Part shown: positions 1 through 8,189 of the stretch, piece after piece
How the letters are laid out: every line of letters starts with the position of its first letter
Numbering within the stretch: position 1 is the stretch's first letter
Origin: Bacteroidales bacterium H3
GTDB taxonomy: Bacteria > Bacteroidota > Bacteroidia > Bacteroidales > Muribaculaceae
DNA length: 64,000 bases
Reading direction: 5' to 3'
NCBI GenBank assembly: GCA_001701135.1
Contig: DAAN01000009.1
Coordinates: 62,001 to 126,000, forward strand
The notes under the pieces: model-generated
Database searches by the model: none
The model's input: the letters and a program-made list of their open reading frames with translations, nothing else
Told to the model about the DNA's origin: nothing
Translations under genes and position numbers: made by a program

Positions 1-282
1 GTGCCTGTTAAACTCGAAGGCCACGCCGAAGGTGTGAAAGCCGGTGGTAAACTCACCCTGGCCATGAAGAAAATCAAAGTCAAGGCCGTCTACACCAATA
101 TCCCCGAGCGTCTGGTGATCAACATCGACAGCCTCGGTCTCGGCAAGTCGCTTCAGGTTGGCGACCTCCACTTCGAAGGCCTCGAAATGGTTACTCCCAA
201 GGAAGCCGTAGTCTGCTCCGTACAGCTCACCCGCGCCGCCCGTGGTGCCGCTGCTGCCGAAGCTGCCGCTGCCAAGAAGTAA
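1..282 (+). CDS. rplY: 50S ribosomal protein L25 (C-terminal part, cut by window edge)
   Basis: This is the C-terminal part of the L25/Ctc family protein, which binds 5S rRNA in the large ribosomal subunit. The 93 visible residues match the beta-rich Ctc-type C-terminal domain (PVKLEGHAEGVKAGG near the start, then PERLVINIDSLGLGKSLQVGDL). They end in an Ala/Lys-rich tail, usual for long L25 forms. The true start lies upstream of the window, so the GTG at base 1 is an internal codon. A strong terminator follows at 306-355, and pth comes next, the usual neighbour in Bacteroidota. Confidence 0.93.
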   Translation: MPVKLEGHAEGVKAGGKLTLAMKKIKVKAVYTNIPERLVINIDSLGLGKSLQVGDLHFEGLEMVTPKEAVVCSVQLTRAARGAAAAEAAAAKK

Positions 283-305
283 TTTCCCGAGCGGAACAAT
301 CATAT

Positions 306-355
306 CGAGAGGGTGCTTGCGGCTTAGCCGCCTGAAAGCACTCTCTCGTTTTTTT
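306..355 (+). terminator. Rho-independent terminator after rplY
   Basis: A 13-bp stem (306-318 with 336-348, one G-U pair) encloses a second small perfect hairpin (GCGGC at 319-323 with GCCGC at 327-331). Seven T residues follow at 349-355. It sits 23 bp after the rplY stop and separates rplY from pth. Confidence 0.9.
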
Positions 356-418
356 CACTGAATAATTCGTGTTAAATTCAAACACTCTCTAATCTTTCAG
401 TTTAAACGAACTAACTCA

Positions 419-982
419 ATGAAATTTCTTATCGTCGGACTGGGAAACATAGGCCCGGAGTATGTTGGCACCCGCCATAACATCGGCTTCCGCATTGCCG
501 ACGCACTGGCCGACTCGCTCTCGCTTTCCTTCTCCACCGGTCGTTATGGCGACATTGCCGAAGGGCGCGTCAAGAATCAGCAGATCGTGATACTGAAGCC
601 CTCGACCTATATGAATCTGTCGGGCAACGCTGTCCGATATTGGAAAGACAAGGAGAAAATTGACATCGACCACATCCTTGTGCTCGTCGATGATATCGCC
701 CTCCCTTTCGGAGCCATCCGCATAAAGCCGTCGGGCAGCGACGCAGGCCATAACGGACTGAAAAACATTGCCCAGATGCTCGGCACACAGGCCTATCCAC
801 GTCTGCGTTTCGGAGTAGGCAACGATTTCCCCCGCGGATGCCAGATTGACTATGTGCTCGGTCATTTCACTCTCGACCAGCGTCAGCAGCTCCCGGTGAG
901 AGTCGACATTGCCGTCGATGCCGTCAAAGAATATGTACTCGCAGGGCTTCAGAAAGCCATGTGCGATTTCAATAATAAATAA
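419..982 (+). CDS. pth: Peptidyl-tRNA hydrolase
   Basis: Pth cleaves the ester bond of peptidyl-tRNA released from stalled ribosomes and so recycles tRNA; it is cytoplasmic and normally essential. The 187-residue length is typical. Family signatures are visible: FLIVGLGNIGPEYVGTRHNIGF at the N-terminus, with the catalytic His in TRHN and the tRNA-contacting Asn in GLGN, then KPSTYMNLSG, and the SDAGHNGLKNI loop with its conserved His and Asn. The gene lies between rplY and an S4-domain RNA-binding gene, a translation-maintenance cluster. The ATG at 419 directly precedes the conserved KFLIVGLG strand. Confidence 0.97.
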   Translation: MKFLIVGLGNIGPEYVGTRHNIGFRIADALADSLSLSFSTGRYGDIAEGRVKNQQIVILKPSTYMNLSGNAVRYWKDKEKIDIDHILVLVDDIALPFGAIRIKPSGSDAGHNGLKNIAQMLGTQAYPRLRFGVGNDFPRGCQIDYVLGHFTLDQRQQLPVRVDIAVDAVKEYVLAGLQKAMCDFNNK

Positions 983-1039
983 GAGCCGGTTCAATAGTAA
1001 AAACCGGTTCTGAAATAGAGCTTTCATTCTCCCCTACCC

Positions 1040-1513
1040 ATGAAATCTGAAGTGCGAATCGACAAATGGCTCTGGGCCATGCGTATTTTCAAGACAAGAA
1101 CCGTCGCCACCGACTCCTGCAAAAAGGGGCGTGTGATGTTGCGCACTCCCGGCGGAGAGGTAATTGCAAAACCCTCACGGATGATTCATGTGGGCGACGA
1201 AATCCTGGTGCGCAAACCGCCCATAACCTATGCGTTCCGTGTGCTGGCTCTCACCGAGAACCGTCTCGGTGCCAAACTCGTACCCGATTATATGGAAAAC
1301 ATCACGCCGAAAGAACAGTATGACCTGCTCGATGTGATCCGCATATCGGGCTTCATCGACCGCAGGAAAGGACTTGGACGCCCCACAAAACGCGAGGCAC
1401 GCGACCTGGCTCGTTTCACCGAGGATGTCTACACCGGTCCGTCCGCCGCTTCATGGCAATCGGAGGATGGATGGGATTTCGACTTCGACGAATCGGACTT
1501 CGACGATGAATAA
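1040..1513 (+). CDS. S4-domain RNA-binding protein, Hsp15 (HslR) family
   Basis: Hsp15-type proteins bind free 50S subunits that carry a stranded nascent chain and help recycle them. The N-terminal S4 RNA-binding domain is clear (RIDKWLWAMRIFKTRT, then CKKGRVML, about residues 5-65). A basic central part (RRKGLGRPTKREARDL) and an acidic Asp/Glu-rich tail follow, as in Bacteroidota homologues. The 157-residue length fits. It lies 57 bp after pth, probably in one transcript, so its role is tied to rescue of stalled translation. Assignment to the family is secure; the exact function in this organism is inferred. Confidence 0.88.
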   Translation: MKSEVRIDKWLWAMRIFKTRTVATDSCKKGRVMLRTPGGEVIAKPSRMIHVGDEILVRKPPITYAFRVLALTENRLGAKLVPDYMENITPKEQYDLLDVIRISGFIDRRKGLGRPTKREARDLARFTEDVYTGPSAASWQSEDGWDFDFDESDFDDE

Positions 1514-1548
1514 TCACCGCAAAATTTCGCATTCACGCGGAATTGAAC

Positions 1549-1556
1549 TACCTTTG
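1549..1556 (+). promoter_or_regulatory. Probable -7 promoter box for mutL
   Basis: TACCTTTG matches the Bacteroidota -7 consensus TAnnTTTG and lies 29 bp before the mutL ATG. The upstream element is weak: TTTCG ends at 1529, with a 19-bp spacer. This suggests mutL has its own promoter after the S4-protein gene. Confidence 0.5.
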
Positions 1557-1585
1557 CACCAAACCCGAAATATCCACTATAACCA

Positions 1586-3541
1586 ATGAGCGACGTTATC
1601 CAGCTTCTTCCCGACTCAGTTGCCAACCAGATTGCCGCAGGCGAGGTGATCCAACGTCCCGCGTCGGTAATCAAGGAGCTGGTGGAAAACTCGATAGACG
1701 CCGGCGCCTCGCAGATCAAAATAATTCTGCGCGATGCCGGCAAGACGCTCATACAGGTTGTTGACAATGGCTCCGGAATGTCGGACACCGACGCCCGACT
1801 GGCGTTCGAACGTCACGCCACATCGAAAATCCGTCAGGCCGCCGACCTCTTTGAACTGCACACCATGGGATTCCGTGGCGAAGCTCTCCCTTCAATCGCC
1901 GCCGTGGCGCAGATCGACCTTCTGACCATGCGCCGTGACTGCCAGATAGGATCACACCTGCAGATCGAGGGGTCAAAATTCATATCGCAGACACCCGAAG
2001 CCTGTCAGCCCGGCACTAACCTGGCTGTCAAAAATCTCTTCTTCAATTTCCCCGCCCGTCGCAAATTTCTGAAAAAAGATGTGATCGAGCTGGGGCACAT
2101 CACACGTGAATTCGAGCGGCTTGCCCTCGTTAATCCGCAGGTTGAATTCGAGCTGTGGCACAACGATGTCACACTATATCAGCTGCTGCCGGGCACACTT
2201 CGCGAGCGCATAAAGGGTCTTTTCGGCAAAGCGATCGACAAGACAATCATTCCTGTAGCCACCGAGACACCGCTTGTGAAGATTTCGGGGTTCGTCAGTC
2301 TGCCGGAACATGCACGCAAACGCAATCCGCAGCAATTTTTCTTCGTCAACGGGCGCAACATGCGTCACCCCTATTTCCACAAGGCGGTAGTTTCATGCTA
2401 TGAATCGCTCATCTCTCCTGAGCATCAGCCCAACTATTTCCTCAACTTCGAAGTTGATCCGCAGTCGATCGACGTGAACATACATCCCACCAAAAGCGAG
2501 ATAAAGTTTGAAAACGAACAGCCTATATGGCAGATTCTCGCAGCGGCGGTTCGCGAAGCGTTAGGAAAGTTCAATGCTGCCCCGACCATTGATTTTGATA
2601 CCGAAGATGCGCCCGAAATTCCGGTATTCAATCCCGAAGCGGTGATGAATCCGGGGCTGGAAATCGACAGCGACTACAATCCGTTTGACGTCGGCACTCC
2701 ATCCCCGCACGGCCCGGCAAAAAGCAAAAATGACGGCCAGAGCACATTGGGCGCATCGGCCATGAATTCAGCGTTTGCCGGCACCAATATCCGCGCCGGT
2801 CATCTCAACGACTGGGACAGGCTGTATAACGATTTCCAAACCGTATCATCCAAACCATCTGCGGCTCCTTCGCCTGAATCATTTCTTACCGACGAGACCG
2901 ATCTCCCGGCATCGATTAACGCAAGCGCCATGAATTCGTTTACCGAAATTGACGCCATGCCCCACTCGGGCGGATTGCAGCAACTGGCCAACCGCTATCT
3001 TGTCACACCGGGCAACGATACTCTTATCATCATCGACCGCTATCGCGCTCAGGTAAAGGTGCTGTTTGAACGTTTCATCAAACTGTCGGGCAACTCTCTC
3101 GGCGAATCGCAGCAGGTGATGTTCGGCGATGTGCTCGAACTGTCTCCCGCCCGTCATGCCATCCTCGAACAGATTTCAGAAGATGTGCGCACCCTCGGCT
3201 ATGATCTTGAAATCACCCGTCAGGATGAGCAATCCAACAGTTTCACATGCGAAATCAAGGCGATTCCTGCCGTGCTCGGCAATGCCGACCCGAGCGAGGC
3301 TCTTTTAAAGATCATCGATGATGCGGAGGATGGCACCGGCGACACACACGCACAGATGCGTCGCCGACTGGCGCTTTCTCTGGCCAAATCGGCTGCTCTG
3401 AAAGCCGGGCAGGTGATGCCGGCAGCCGAGGCAGAGCAACTTCTTGCCGATCTGTTCGCGCTGCCCGACCCTAATTATACCCCCGATAACAATCTTATTA
3501 TCACGACAATTACAGTCGCCGAGTTAAACCGGCGGTTCTGA
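1586..3541 (+). CDS. mutL: DNA mismatch repair protein MutL
   Basis: MutL couples mismatch recognition by MutS to strand incision and removal. The N-terminal GHKL ATPase is complete: ELVENSIDAG (about residues 31-40), DNGSGM, and GFRGEALPSI; the transducer domain follows, with NVHPTK-type NIHPTKSEIKF. A low-complexity linker (about 335-460) leads to the C-terminal dimerisation domain. In that domain the usual DQHA(x)2E(x)4E endonuclease motif reads DRYRAQVKVLFE near residue 485, and the usual CPHGRP-like motif reads DPNYTPD. The metal site therefore looks degenerate. Length is 651 aa. The gene ends exactly where convergent maf ends. Confidence 0.96.
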   Translation: MSDVIQLLPDSVANQIAAGEVIQRPASVIKELVENSIDAGASQIKIILRDAGKTLIQVVDNGSGMSDTDARLAFERHATSKIRQAADLFELHTMGFRGEALPSIAAVAQIDLLTMRRDCQIGSHLQIEGSKFISQTPEACQPGTNLAVKNLFFNFPARRKFLKKDVIELGHITREFERLALVNPQVEFELWHNDVTLYQLLPGTLRERIKGLFGKAIDKTIIPVATETPLVKISGFVSLPEHARKRNPQQFFFVNGRNMRHPYFHKAVVSCYESLISPEHQPNYFLNFEVDPQSIDVNIHPTKSEIKFENEQPIWQILAAAVREALGKFNAAPTIDFDTEDAPEIPVFNPEAVMNPGLEIDSDYNPFDVGTPSPHGPAKSKNDGQSTLGASAMNSAFAGTNIRAGHLNDWDRLYNDFQTVSSKPSAAPSPESFLTDETDLPASINASAMNSFTEIDAMPHSGGLQQLANRYLVTPGNDTLIIIDRYRAQVKVLFERFIKLSGNSLGESQQVMFGDVLELSPARHAILEQISEDVRTLGYDLEITRQDEQSNSFTCEIKAIPAVLGNADPSEALLKIIDDAEDGTGDTHAQMRRRLALSLAKSAALKAGQVMPAAEAEQLLADLFALPDPNYTPDNNLIITTITVAELNRRF

Positions 3542-4171
3542 TCACTTATTCCCCTTGTGCGCGAATCCGGCTGCCAATGTCAGCAGATGCCGGTAAAGTG
3601 CATGCAGAGGCAGACCCATCACATTGTAATAGTCGCCACGGATTCCCGAAATACCGATATATCCGATCCACTCCTGAATACCATAGGCGCCGGCTTTGTC
3701 TGTGGGTCGGAAATTCTGCACATAATATTCAATTTCCTCAGGAGTCAGTTCGGCGAAATCCACCTCCGTACGTTCGCTGAAAGTGATAGTGCGCCGATCG
3801 GTCGCAAGTGTAACTCCCGTAATAACCTCATGGGTGTGACCCGAAAGATGCCGCAACATGGTGGCCGCATCGCCGAGATCTGACGGTTTACCAAGCACCT
3901 CTCCCCGGTTGACAACCACGGTGTCGGCCGTTAGCAATATCTCGCCGCTCTTTATATCGGCCATATAGGGATGAGCCTTTTTCCGGGAAATATAGGGCGC
4001 CACCTCCTGGGGGCGCATGCTGGCTGGATAGGCCTCATTGACCTCTTTCAAAGGTAATATCTCGATTTCGGCGTCGAGGTGCGAAAGCAGTTCACGTCTG
4101 CGGGGCGAATGCGACGCCAGCAATATCTTGCAATTTTTCAGAGGAGGAAAGATTTTATGAGTCTGTTCCAT
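3542..4171 (-). CDS. maf: Maf family nucleotide pyrophosphatase
   Basis: Maf proteins hydrolyse nucleoside triphosphates, including modified and canonical pyrimidines, to monophosphates, acting in house-cleaning and division control. The 209-residue protein shows LASHSPRRRELL at the N-terminus, the LTADTVVV segment with the conserved Asp, the GKPSDLGDAATMLRHLSGHTHEVITGV block, and DKAGAYGIQEW. It is the last gene of a minus-strand run (HU/SPOR protein, nitroreductase, DUF2520 protein, kdsC, maf). Its TGA abuts the mutL TGA with no gap and no visible terminator between them. Confidence 0.95.
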   Translation of the reverse strand: MEQTHKIFPPLKNCKILLASHSPRRRELLSHLDAEIEILPLKEVNEAYPASMRPQEVAPYISRKKAHPYMADIKSGEILLTADTVVVNRGEVLGKPSDLGDAATMLRHLSGHTHEVITGVTLATDRRTITFSERTEVDFAELTPEEIEYYVQNFRPTDKAGAYGIQEWIGYIGISGIRGDYYNVMGLPLHALYRHLLTLAAGFAHKGNK

Positions 4172-4210
4172 AGTACACTTCTATATTACTGAAGGGTTTC
4201 TGAATCCTTG

Positions 4211-4282
4211 TAAATTCTTCAATCCGAATATATTCTTCAATCCGTGTATATTCTTCAATCCGTGTATATTCTTCAATCCGTG
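4211..4282. repeat. 18-bp tandem repeat (four copies) between kdsC and maf
   Basis: Four head-to-tail units lie at 4211-4228, 4229-4246, 4247-4264 and 4265-4282. The last three are identical (TATATTCTTCAATCCGTG on the plus strand); the first differs at a few bases, and a more decayed copy may precede it. The array lies 10 bp beyond the kdsC stop on the minus strand. Because the unit is 18 bp, every frame stays in phase: one minus-strand frame reads a repeated HGLKNI hexapeptide. I see no sign that this frame is translated. Confidence 0.95.
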
Positions 4283-4292
4283 GTAAAAATCG

Positions 4293-4817
4293 TCACCATC
4301 CAAATGCTTTGTCCGAGAGCGCCCAGCACTCCTGAGCACGAAGAATCTCCTCAAGAAGATCACGCGCCACGCCATTACCACCTGTAACCGGTGAGATATA
4401 ATCCGCGATACGCATTATATCGGCGGCACAGTCGGAGGGAGCTACCGCCAGACCGGCCAACTTCATGCATTCATAGTCGGGCACATCATCGCCGACATAT
4501 GCGACTTCCGATGGGGAGAAACCGTTTCTCTCCATCCATTGCATGAAAATTGTCAGTTTCATGCCTGCCCCGCAATGGATGTCGGTGATTCCCAGATTTC
4601 GGTAGCGCTCCTCGATGCCGGGGGAAACCGCTCCGGTGATTATGGCAAGCTTCAGTCCGCGTTTTACAGCCAACTGCATGGCGAATCCATCCTTGGTATT
4701 GACAGTGCGGCGGGGCACACCGTTGTCACCCAACGGAATGGTAGAGGTCGACAGAACTCCGTCGACATCAAACACCACAGCTTTAATCTGCTTAAGATCG
4801 TAGGGAATTTTACTCAT
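4293..4817 (-). CDS. HAD-superfamily phosphatase, KdsC (KDO-8-phosphate phosphatase) type
   Basis: KdsC-type enzymes remove phosphate from 3-deoxy-D-manno-octulosonate 8-phosphate, a step in making KDO for lipopolysaccharide. The 174-residue, cap-less HAD protein shows motif I VVFDVDGVLS (nucleophile and acid Asp), the TKDGFAMQLAVKRGLKLAIITG segment with motif II Thr, and motif IV YVGDDVPDYECM. Length and motif pattern fit KdsC of the tetrameric C0 subfamily. Its start overlaps the end of the DUF2520 gene by 8 bp, so the two are probably translationally coupled. Substrate is inferred from family. Confidence 0.88.
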   Translation of the reverse strand: MSKIPYDLKQIKAVVFDVDGVLSTSTIPLGDNGVPRRTVNTKDGFAMQLAVKRGLKLAIITGAVSPGIEERYRNLGITDIHCGAGMKLTIFMQWMERNGFSPSEVAYVGDDVPDYECMKLAGLAVAPSDCAADIMRIADYISPVTGGNGVARDLLEEILRAQECWALSDKAFGW

Positions 4818-5613
4818 GATGGCACGAATAGAGTTTTCGGATATTATCTGTCAGCATCTCGTAGACAGGTTTCAGATCGGCGGGCAGCGACTTGAGATGG
4901 CGTTGGATAACTTTGATATCGCCGCGACGGGCAGGACCAGTCATCGCATCGACCGGCGAAGCCGCTTCAAGTTTGTCGAGAGTGGCTTGCAGGAGAGGGT
5001 GCATAAGGCTCAGATCAAGCCCGGCATCGCGCAGAAGCCTGTCGGCGTCGGCCCACATAAGATTGGCGAAATTGCATGCGAAGACAGCAGCCACATGTAT
5101 CGCTTCCCGTTTGGCCGAATCGACGGTACGCGTTTCACCGGCAATCTGTCGGGCGAGCGAAGTCAGAAAGTGCGAGGTGGCCTGGTCGCTCCCTTCTATC
5201 AGCATCGGCACATGGCGAAAATCCACCGGTACACCGCGAGTGAAAGTCTGGAGAGGATAAAACACTCCACGGCGACTTTTACCGGCCAATGCATCAAGCG
5301 ACACACTGCCCGAGGTGTGCGCCCACACTCCGGAGAAATCGGGAGTATTGTCGGCCACAGCGGCTACAGCATCATCGCGCACAGCAATCAGATAGAGATC
5401 GCAATCGGGAAACAAACCTGAGAGACCGTCGGCGGCACTACAGATTTCGCTGCCGTTGAACCGGTTCAGTTCATCGGCCAAAGGTTGTGCCGAATCAAGG
5501 GAAGTAGCAGCAATCTGAACTACATCAGCCACAGCCGACAACGCGCGCGACATGTGCCACGCCACGTTTCCGGCACCGATTATAGCAATTCTCGGCCGAT
5601 CCTGTTTCACCAT
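4810..5613 (-). CDS. Rossmann-fold and DUF2520 domain protein (putative NAD(P)-dependent oxidoreductase)
   Basis: The N-terminus has a dinucleotide-binding fold (RIAIIGAGNVAWHMSRAL, about residues 7-24), resembling the F420-dependent NADP oxidoreductase family. It is followed by HTSGSVSLDAL and a helical DUF2520 domain (HVAAVFACNFANLMWADADRLL). No substrate is established for the family as far as I know. The ATG at 5613 is chosen because it overlaps the TGA of the upstream nitroreductase (ATGGTGA) and leads directly into the Rossmann strand; an upstream start at 5637 would add eight unrelated residues. Its 3' end overlaps kdsC, so it sits in a tight operon. Confidence 0.85.
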   Translation of the reverse strand: MVKQDRPRIAIIGAGNVAWHMSRALSAVADVVQIAATSLDSAQPLADELNRFNGSEICSAADGLSGLFPDCDLYLIAVRDDAVAAVADNTPDFSGVWAHTSGSVSLDALAGKSRRGVFYPLQTFTRGVPVDFRHVPMLIEGSDQATSHFLTSLARQIAGETRTVDSAKREAIHVAAVFACNFANLMWADADRLLRDAGLDLSLMHPLLQATLDKLEAASPVDAMTGPARRGDIKVIQRHLKSLPADLKPVYEMLTDNIRKLYSCHHE

Positions 5614-6134
5614 TTTCCCACGTGAACCTTCTCCCAAAGGAGTTTCTCGGTGTTGATGGGTCTGCGTTCTTCGGCCTTGTGGCCGAATGTAATAACACAG
5701 GGCACGGCAAAATTTTCAGGAATGCCGAGCACTTCGCGCACATAATCCTCGGCTGGCTCGCCGTCGCCACGAAAACGTTCGCGCACCTCCACCCAACAGC
5801 TACCAAGGCCGAAATCGGCGGCCTGGAGTTGCATCAGAATGGCAGCAATCGACGCATCCTCAACCCACACGTCGCTGAGCGTTGTGTCGGCGGTGACCAC
5901 CACGGCAAGAGGAGCAGTGGCTATAGATGTAGCATAGTTGGGTTTGAGTTCGCTGAGCTGGCGCATGGTCTCCTTGTCCTCGACGACCACAAATTGCCAT
6001 GGTCTGAGATTTTTGGATGTGGGACCCATGAGAGCGGCCTCGAGTATCTGCTTCACCTGCTCGGGATCGATGGGCTGGTCGGTGTATTTGCGGATACTGC
6101 GACGGTTGATAAGAAGTTCGTGGAAATTTTCCAT
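5607..6134 (-). CDS. Nitroreductase family FMN-dependent oxidoreductase
   Basis: This 175-residue protein belongs to the NfsB/FRase I-like nitroreductases, homodimeric FMN enzymes that reduce nitro compounds, quinones or flavins with NAD(P)H. Signatures are INRRSIRKYTDQPI at the N-terminus (FMN phosphate contact), GPTSKNLRPWQFVVV, and the C-terminal NFAVPCVITFGHKAEERRP. It lies between the HU/SPOR gene (31 bp away) and the DUF2520 gene (7-bp overlap). The physiological substrate cannot be told from sequence. Confidence 0.92.
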   Translation of the reverse strand: MENFHELLINRRSIRKYTDQPIDPEQVKQILEAALMGPTSKNLRPWQFVVVEDKETMRQLSELKPNYATSIATAPLAVVVTADTTLSDVWVEDASIAAILMQLQAADFGLGSCWVEVRERFRGDGEPAEDYVREVLGIPENFAVPCVITFGHKAEERRPINTEKLLWEKVHVGKW

Positions 6135-6165
6135 AACGATAATTCCTTGACGATATTATTGTGAA

Positions 6166-7254
6166 TCAGCGACGGCAGATCCACGCATCGGAGGAGCCTG
6201 TGCGACTCTTTGCGGCCTCAGCTTCGGCATAAGTGGCGCCGGTGGCTGCATACACGCGATACTTGCCGTCACGATTTAAAACGCCTAAGTGGCGCCCTGA
6301 GTTCTCGGCAACATAGCGGCGAGCCTGTTCCTCTTCGGGAAACGACGCTATAATCACACAGTATTTATCGTTGTCGCTGATATGGATTGCGGCTTCTGTT
6401 GATTTCCGGGCTGCGGCTTCTGATGATTCCCGAACTGAGGTGAAGAATGTTGTCACCTCTACCGGTGTTTCAATATCTGACACTACGGAAGATGCTGATA
6501 TTGCTGAAGATGCTGACATTTCCGACATTGCAGCGTCTGACTCATCTGCCGGCGAAACCTCATCTGAATTCGGGCTGACAGTCTCTGAAGATTCAACTAC
6601 CGATTCCGAAGGAGCAAGCGATGCCTTAACCGGTTCGTTGCTCACTTTTATCGGATTAATAAAGAAAAGAGCAAGAGTGACTATCACCGCAAGCGACGCG
6701 GCAACTCCAAGAAGTGCCCGGCCCACACGTGAACGGGTTTCCACGGGTTCTTCTTCCTGCCACGTCTGCGGAGCCGACAGTACATTCATCCGGGAAGTTG
6801 CAGTGGGCGCCGTGTGCTGCGCGGCTGTCTCTGCTAATACGGCAAGGCTGACCGGACGAAGACCATAATAGTAATTGTCCCAGTCCGAGATCACCCCGGG
6901 AGCAAAACTGATAGTTCCGTGAGGAGTAACGGACAGCTCCCCTATCCGTCCTATTGTCAGGGATGAAAATTCGCGGAGCTGGTGAAAAAGGCTCTCGGCC
7001 TCTTCTGCCACGAGTCTGCGGGCTGCCTCGAAAGAGACACCGTTGCGACGTCCCACCGAACGTTCCAGCAAGCCGTCGGAATCACGCAGTTCACCGTTGA
7101 ACACCACCTCGCGCGACGGGGGGAGCAGCAGCATGGGGTCGGCGGCATCGAAATGTGCGGGACGATAGCGCACAAGAAAAGAGCCGATGCCGGGCAATGT
7201 CACACAGTCGTGACGCTGCAACAGATATTCGATATGTTCGGCGAGGATGTTCAT
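6166..7254 (-). CDS. Membrane protein joining an N-terminal HU-like (CCDC81-type) region to a C-terminal SPOR domain
   Basis: The protein is 362 residues from the ATG at 7254. Residues 1-120 resemble the bacterial HU/CCDC81-like domains of Bacteroidota (LLQRHDCVTLPGIGSFLVRY, then ISFAPG). A single hydrophobic segment lies at about 180-199 (ALLGVAASLAVIVTLALFFI). A Ser/Glu-rich spacer follows, then a SPOR domain (about 294-362, CVIIASFPEEEQARRYV). SPOR domains bind denuded septal peptidoglycan. The expected topology puts the HU-like part in the cytoplasm and SPOR in the periplasm, so the protein could link the nucleoid to the division site; that is inference. It is first in a five-gene run. 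Confidence 0.8.
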   Translation of the reverse strand: MNILAEHIEYLLQRHDCVTLPGIGSFLVRYRPAHFDAADPMLLLPPSREVVFNGELRDSDGLLERSVGRRNGVSFEAARRLVAEEAESLFHQLREFSSLTIGRIGELSVTPHGTISFAPGVISDWDNYYYGLRPVSLAVLAETAAQHTAPTATSRMNVLSAPQTWQEEEPVETRSRVGRALLGVAASLAVIVTLALFFINPIKVSNEPVKASLAPSESVVESSETVSPNSDEVSPADESDAAMSEMSASSAISASSVVSDIETPVEVTTFFTSVRESSEAAARKSTEAAIHISDNDKYCVIIASFPEEEQARRYVAENSGRHLGVLNRDGKYRVYAATGATYAEAEAAKSRTGSSDAWICRR

Positions 7255-7268
7255 AGACTTAATTACTG

Positions 7269-7299
7269 CAAAGTTAATAAAACCTGTCGACCTGCCAAA
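7269..7299 (-). promoter_or_regulatory. Promoter of the HU/SPOR-nitroreductase-kdsC-maf operon
   Basis: Read on the minus strand, TTTG (7296-7299) and TAACTTTG (7269-7276) are separated by exactly 19 bp, the Bacteroidota vegetative promoter pattern. The -7 box ends only 14 bp before the ATG at 7254, so the leader should be very short. Confidence 0.8.
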
Positions 7300-7589
7300 A
7301 AAATCCGCAAACAAATTTCAGAATTCCGGATCGTAAACAACACGCAAACCAAACCGCAAACAGGGCTGCACGCACAATAATGTTACATTAGCATCAACAA
7401 TTACATCATCAGTTTGTAACACCAAATCCGCTTACAGAATGATGCGGCAACAAATAGCAACAAAACAACACAAACTGCTCAATATTTAATTACTGCAGTT
7501 TGATTCCATAATATGGAATTATATTTCAGTCATTTATACTCAACACAGCAATTACTTAACCATATTTAACACAATTTTCTTTGTTTAAT
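7300..7589. other. AT-rich intergenic region upstream of the sigma-factor gene
   Basis: No gene is supported here. The stretch is AT-rich with several ACA/CAA runs and separates the divergent promoters of the HU/SPOR operon and the sigma-factor gene. I see no clear operator palindrome. Confidence 0.6.
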
Positions 7590-7620
7590 TTTGGAGATTG
7601 AAGATTTGTGTGTAATTTTG
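7590..7620 (+). promoter_or_regulatory. Promoter of the ECF sigma-factor gene
   Basis: TTTG (7590-7593), a 19-bp spacer, then TAATTTTG (7613-7620) match the Bacteroidota consensus. The expected transcript start is near 7625, giving a leader of about 60 nt before the ATG at 7686. Confidence 0.8.
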
Positions 7621-7685
7621 CAGAGGAGTTACAATGATGTTACATATACATCACATCAATTCAACTTAACAACACACAAACTATC

Positions 7686-8189
7686 ATGAGTTCGAAGAAT
7701 TTCAAGACGAAGCTTTTGGACCTGCAGAGTAACATGCTCAACTTCGCCTATCTCCTTACATCGAACAGGGATGATGCTTACGACCTCCTGCAGGACACTA
7801 CGCTTAAGGCGCTCGACAACGAAGACAAGTATGTCGACAACACCAACTTTAAGGGATGGGTGTTCACCATCATGCGCAACATTTTTATCAATAACTACCG
7901 CAAGGTAGTTAGGACGGCCACCGTGGTTGACCGTACGGATGACCTCTACCATCTTAATATATCTCAGGAGTCGGGTCTGGCCACACCGGAGGGTACAGTC
8001 TCGGCAATCGAGATCTCAGCCGCAATCAACTCATTTTCCGACGACTATCGCATACCTTTCACCATGCATGTGTCAGGGTACAAATACCACGAGATCGCCA
8101 AGGAAATGAATCTCCCCCTCGGCACCGTCAAGAGCCGTATCTTTTTCGCCCGTCAGCGGCTGCAGAAGATGCTGCAAGAGTACCGTTAA
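7686..8189 (+). CDS. RNA polymerase sigma factor, ECF (sigma-70 group 4) family
   Basis: This 167-residue protein directs RNA polymerase to a specific promoter set. Region 2 is recognisable (FAYLLTSNRDDAYDLLQDTTLKALDN, then NFKGWVFTIMRNIFINNYRK, about residues 20-78). Region 4 is the C-terminal helix-turn-helix (YKYHEIAKEMNLPLGTVKSRIFFARQRL, about 137-164). It is monocistronic, with its own vegetative-type promoter and a strong terminator after it. No anti-sigma or SusC/SusD pair is adjacent, so it is not an obvious glycan-sensing ECF factor; its regulon is unknown. Confidence 0.93.
   Translation: MSSKNFKTKLLDLQSNMLNFAYLLTSNRDDAYDLLQDTTLKALDNEDKYVDNTNFKGWVFTIMRNIFINNYRKVVRTATVVDRTDDLYHLNISQESGLATPEGTVSAIEISAAINSFSDDYRIPFTMHVSGYKYHEIAKEMNLPLGTVKSRIFFARQRLQKMLQEYR

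Noticed and set aside
4181..4381. A 66-codon minus-strand frame through the 18-bp repeats.
   Set aside because: It overlaps kdsC in another frame and its repeats stay open only because 18 is divisible by three; no independent sign of translation.
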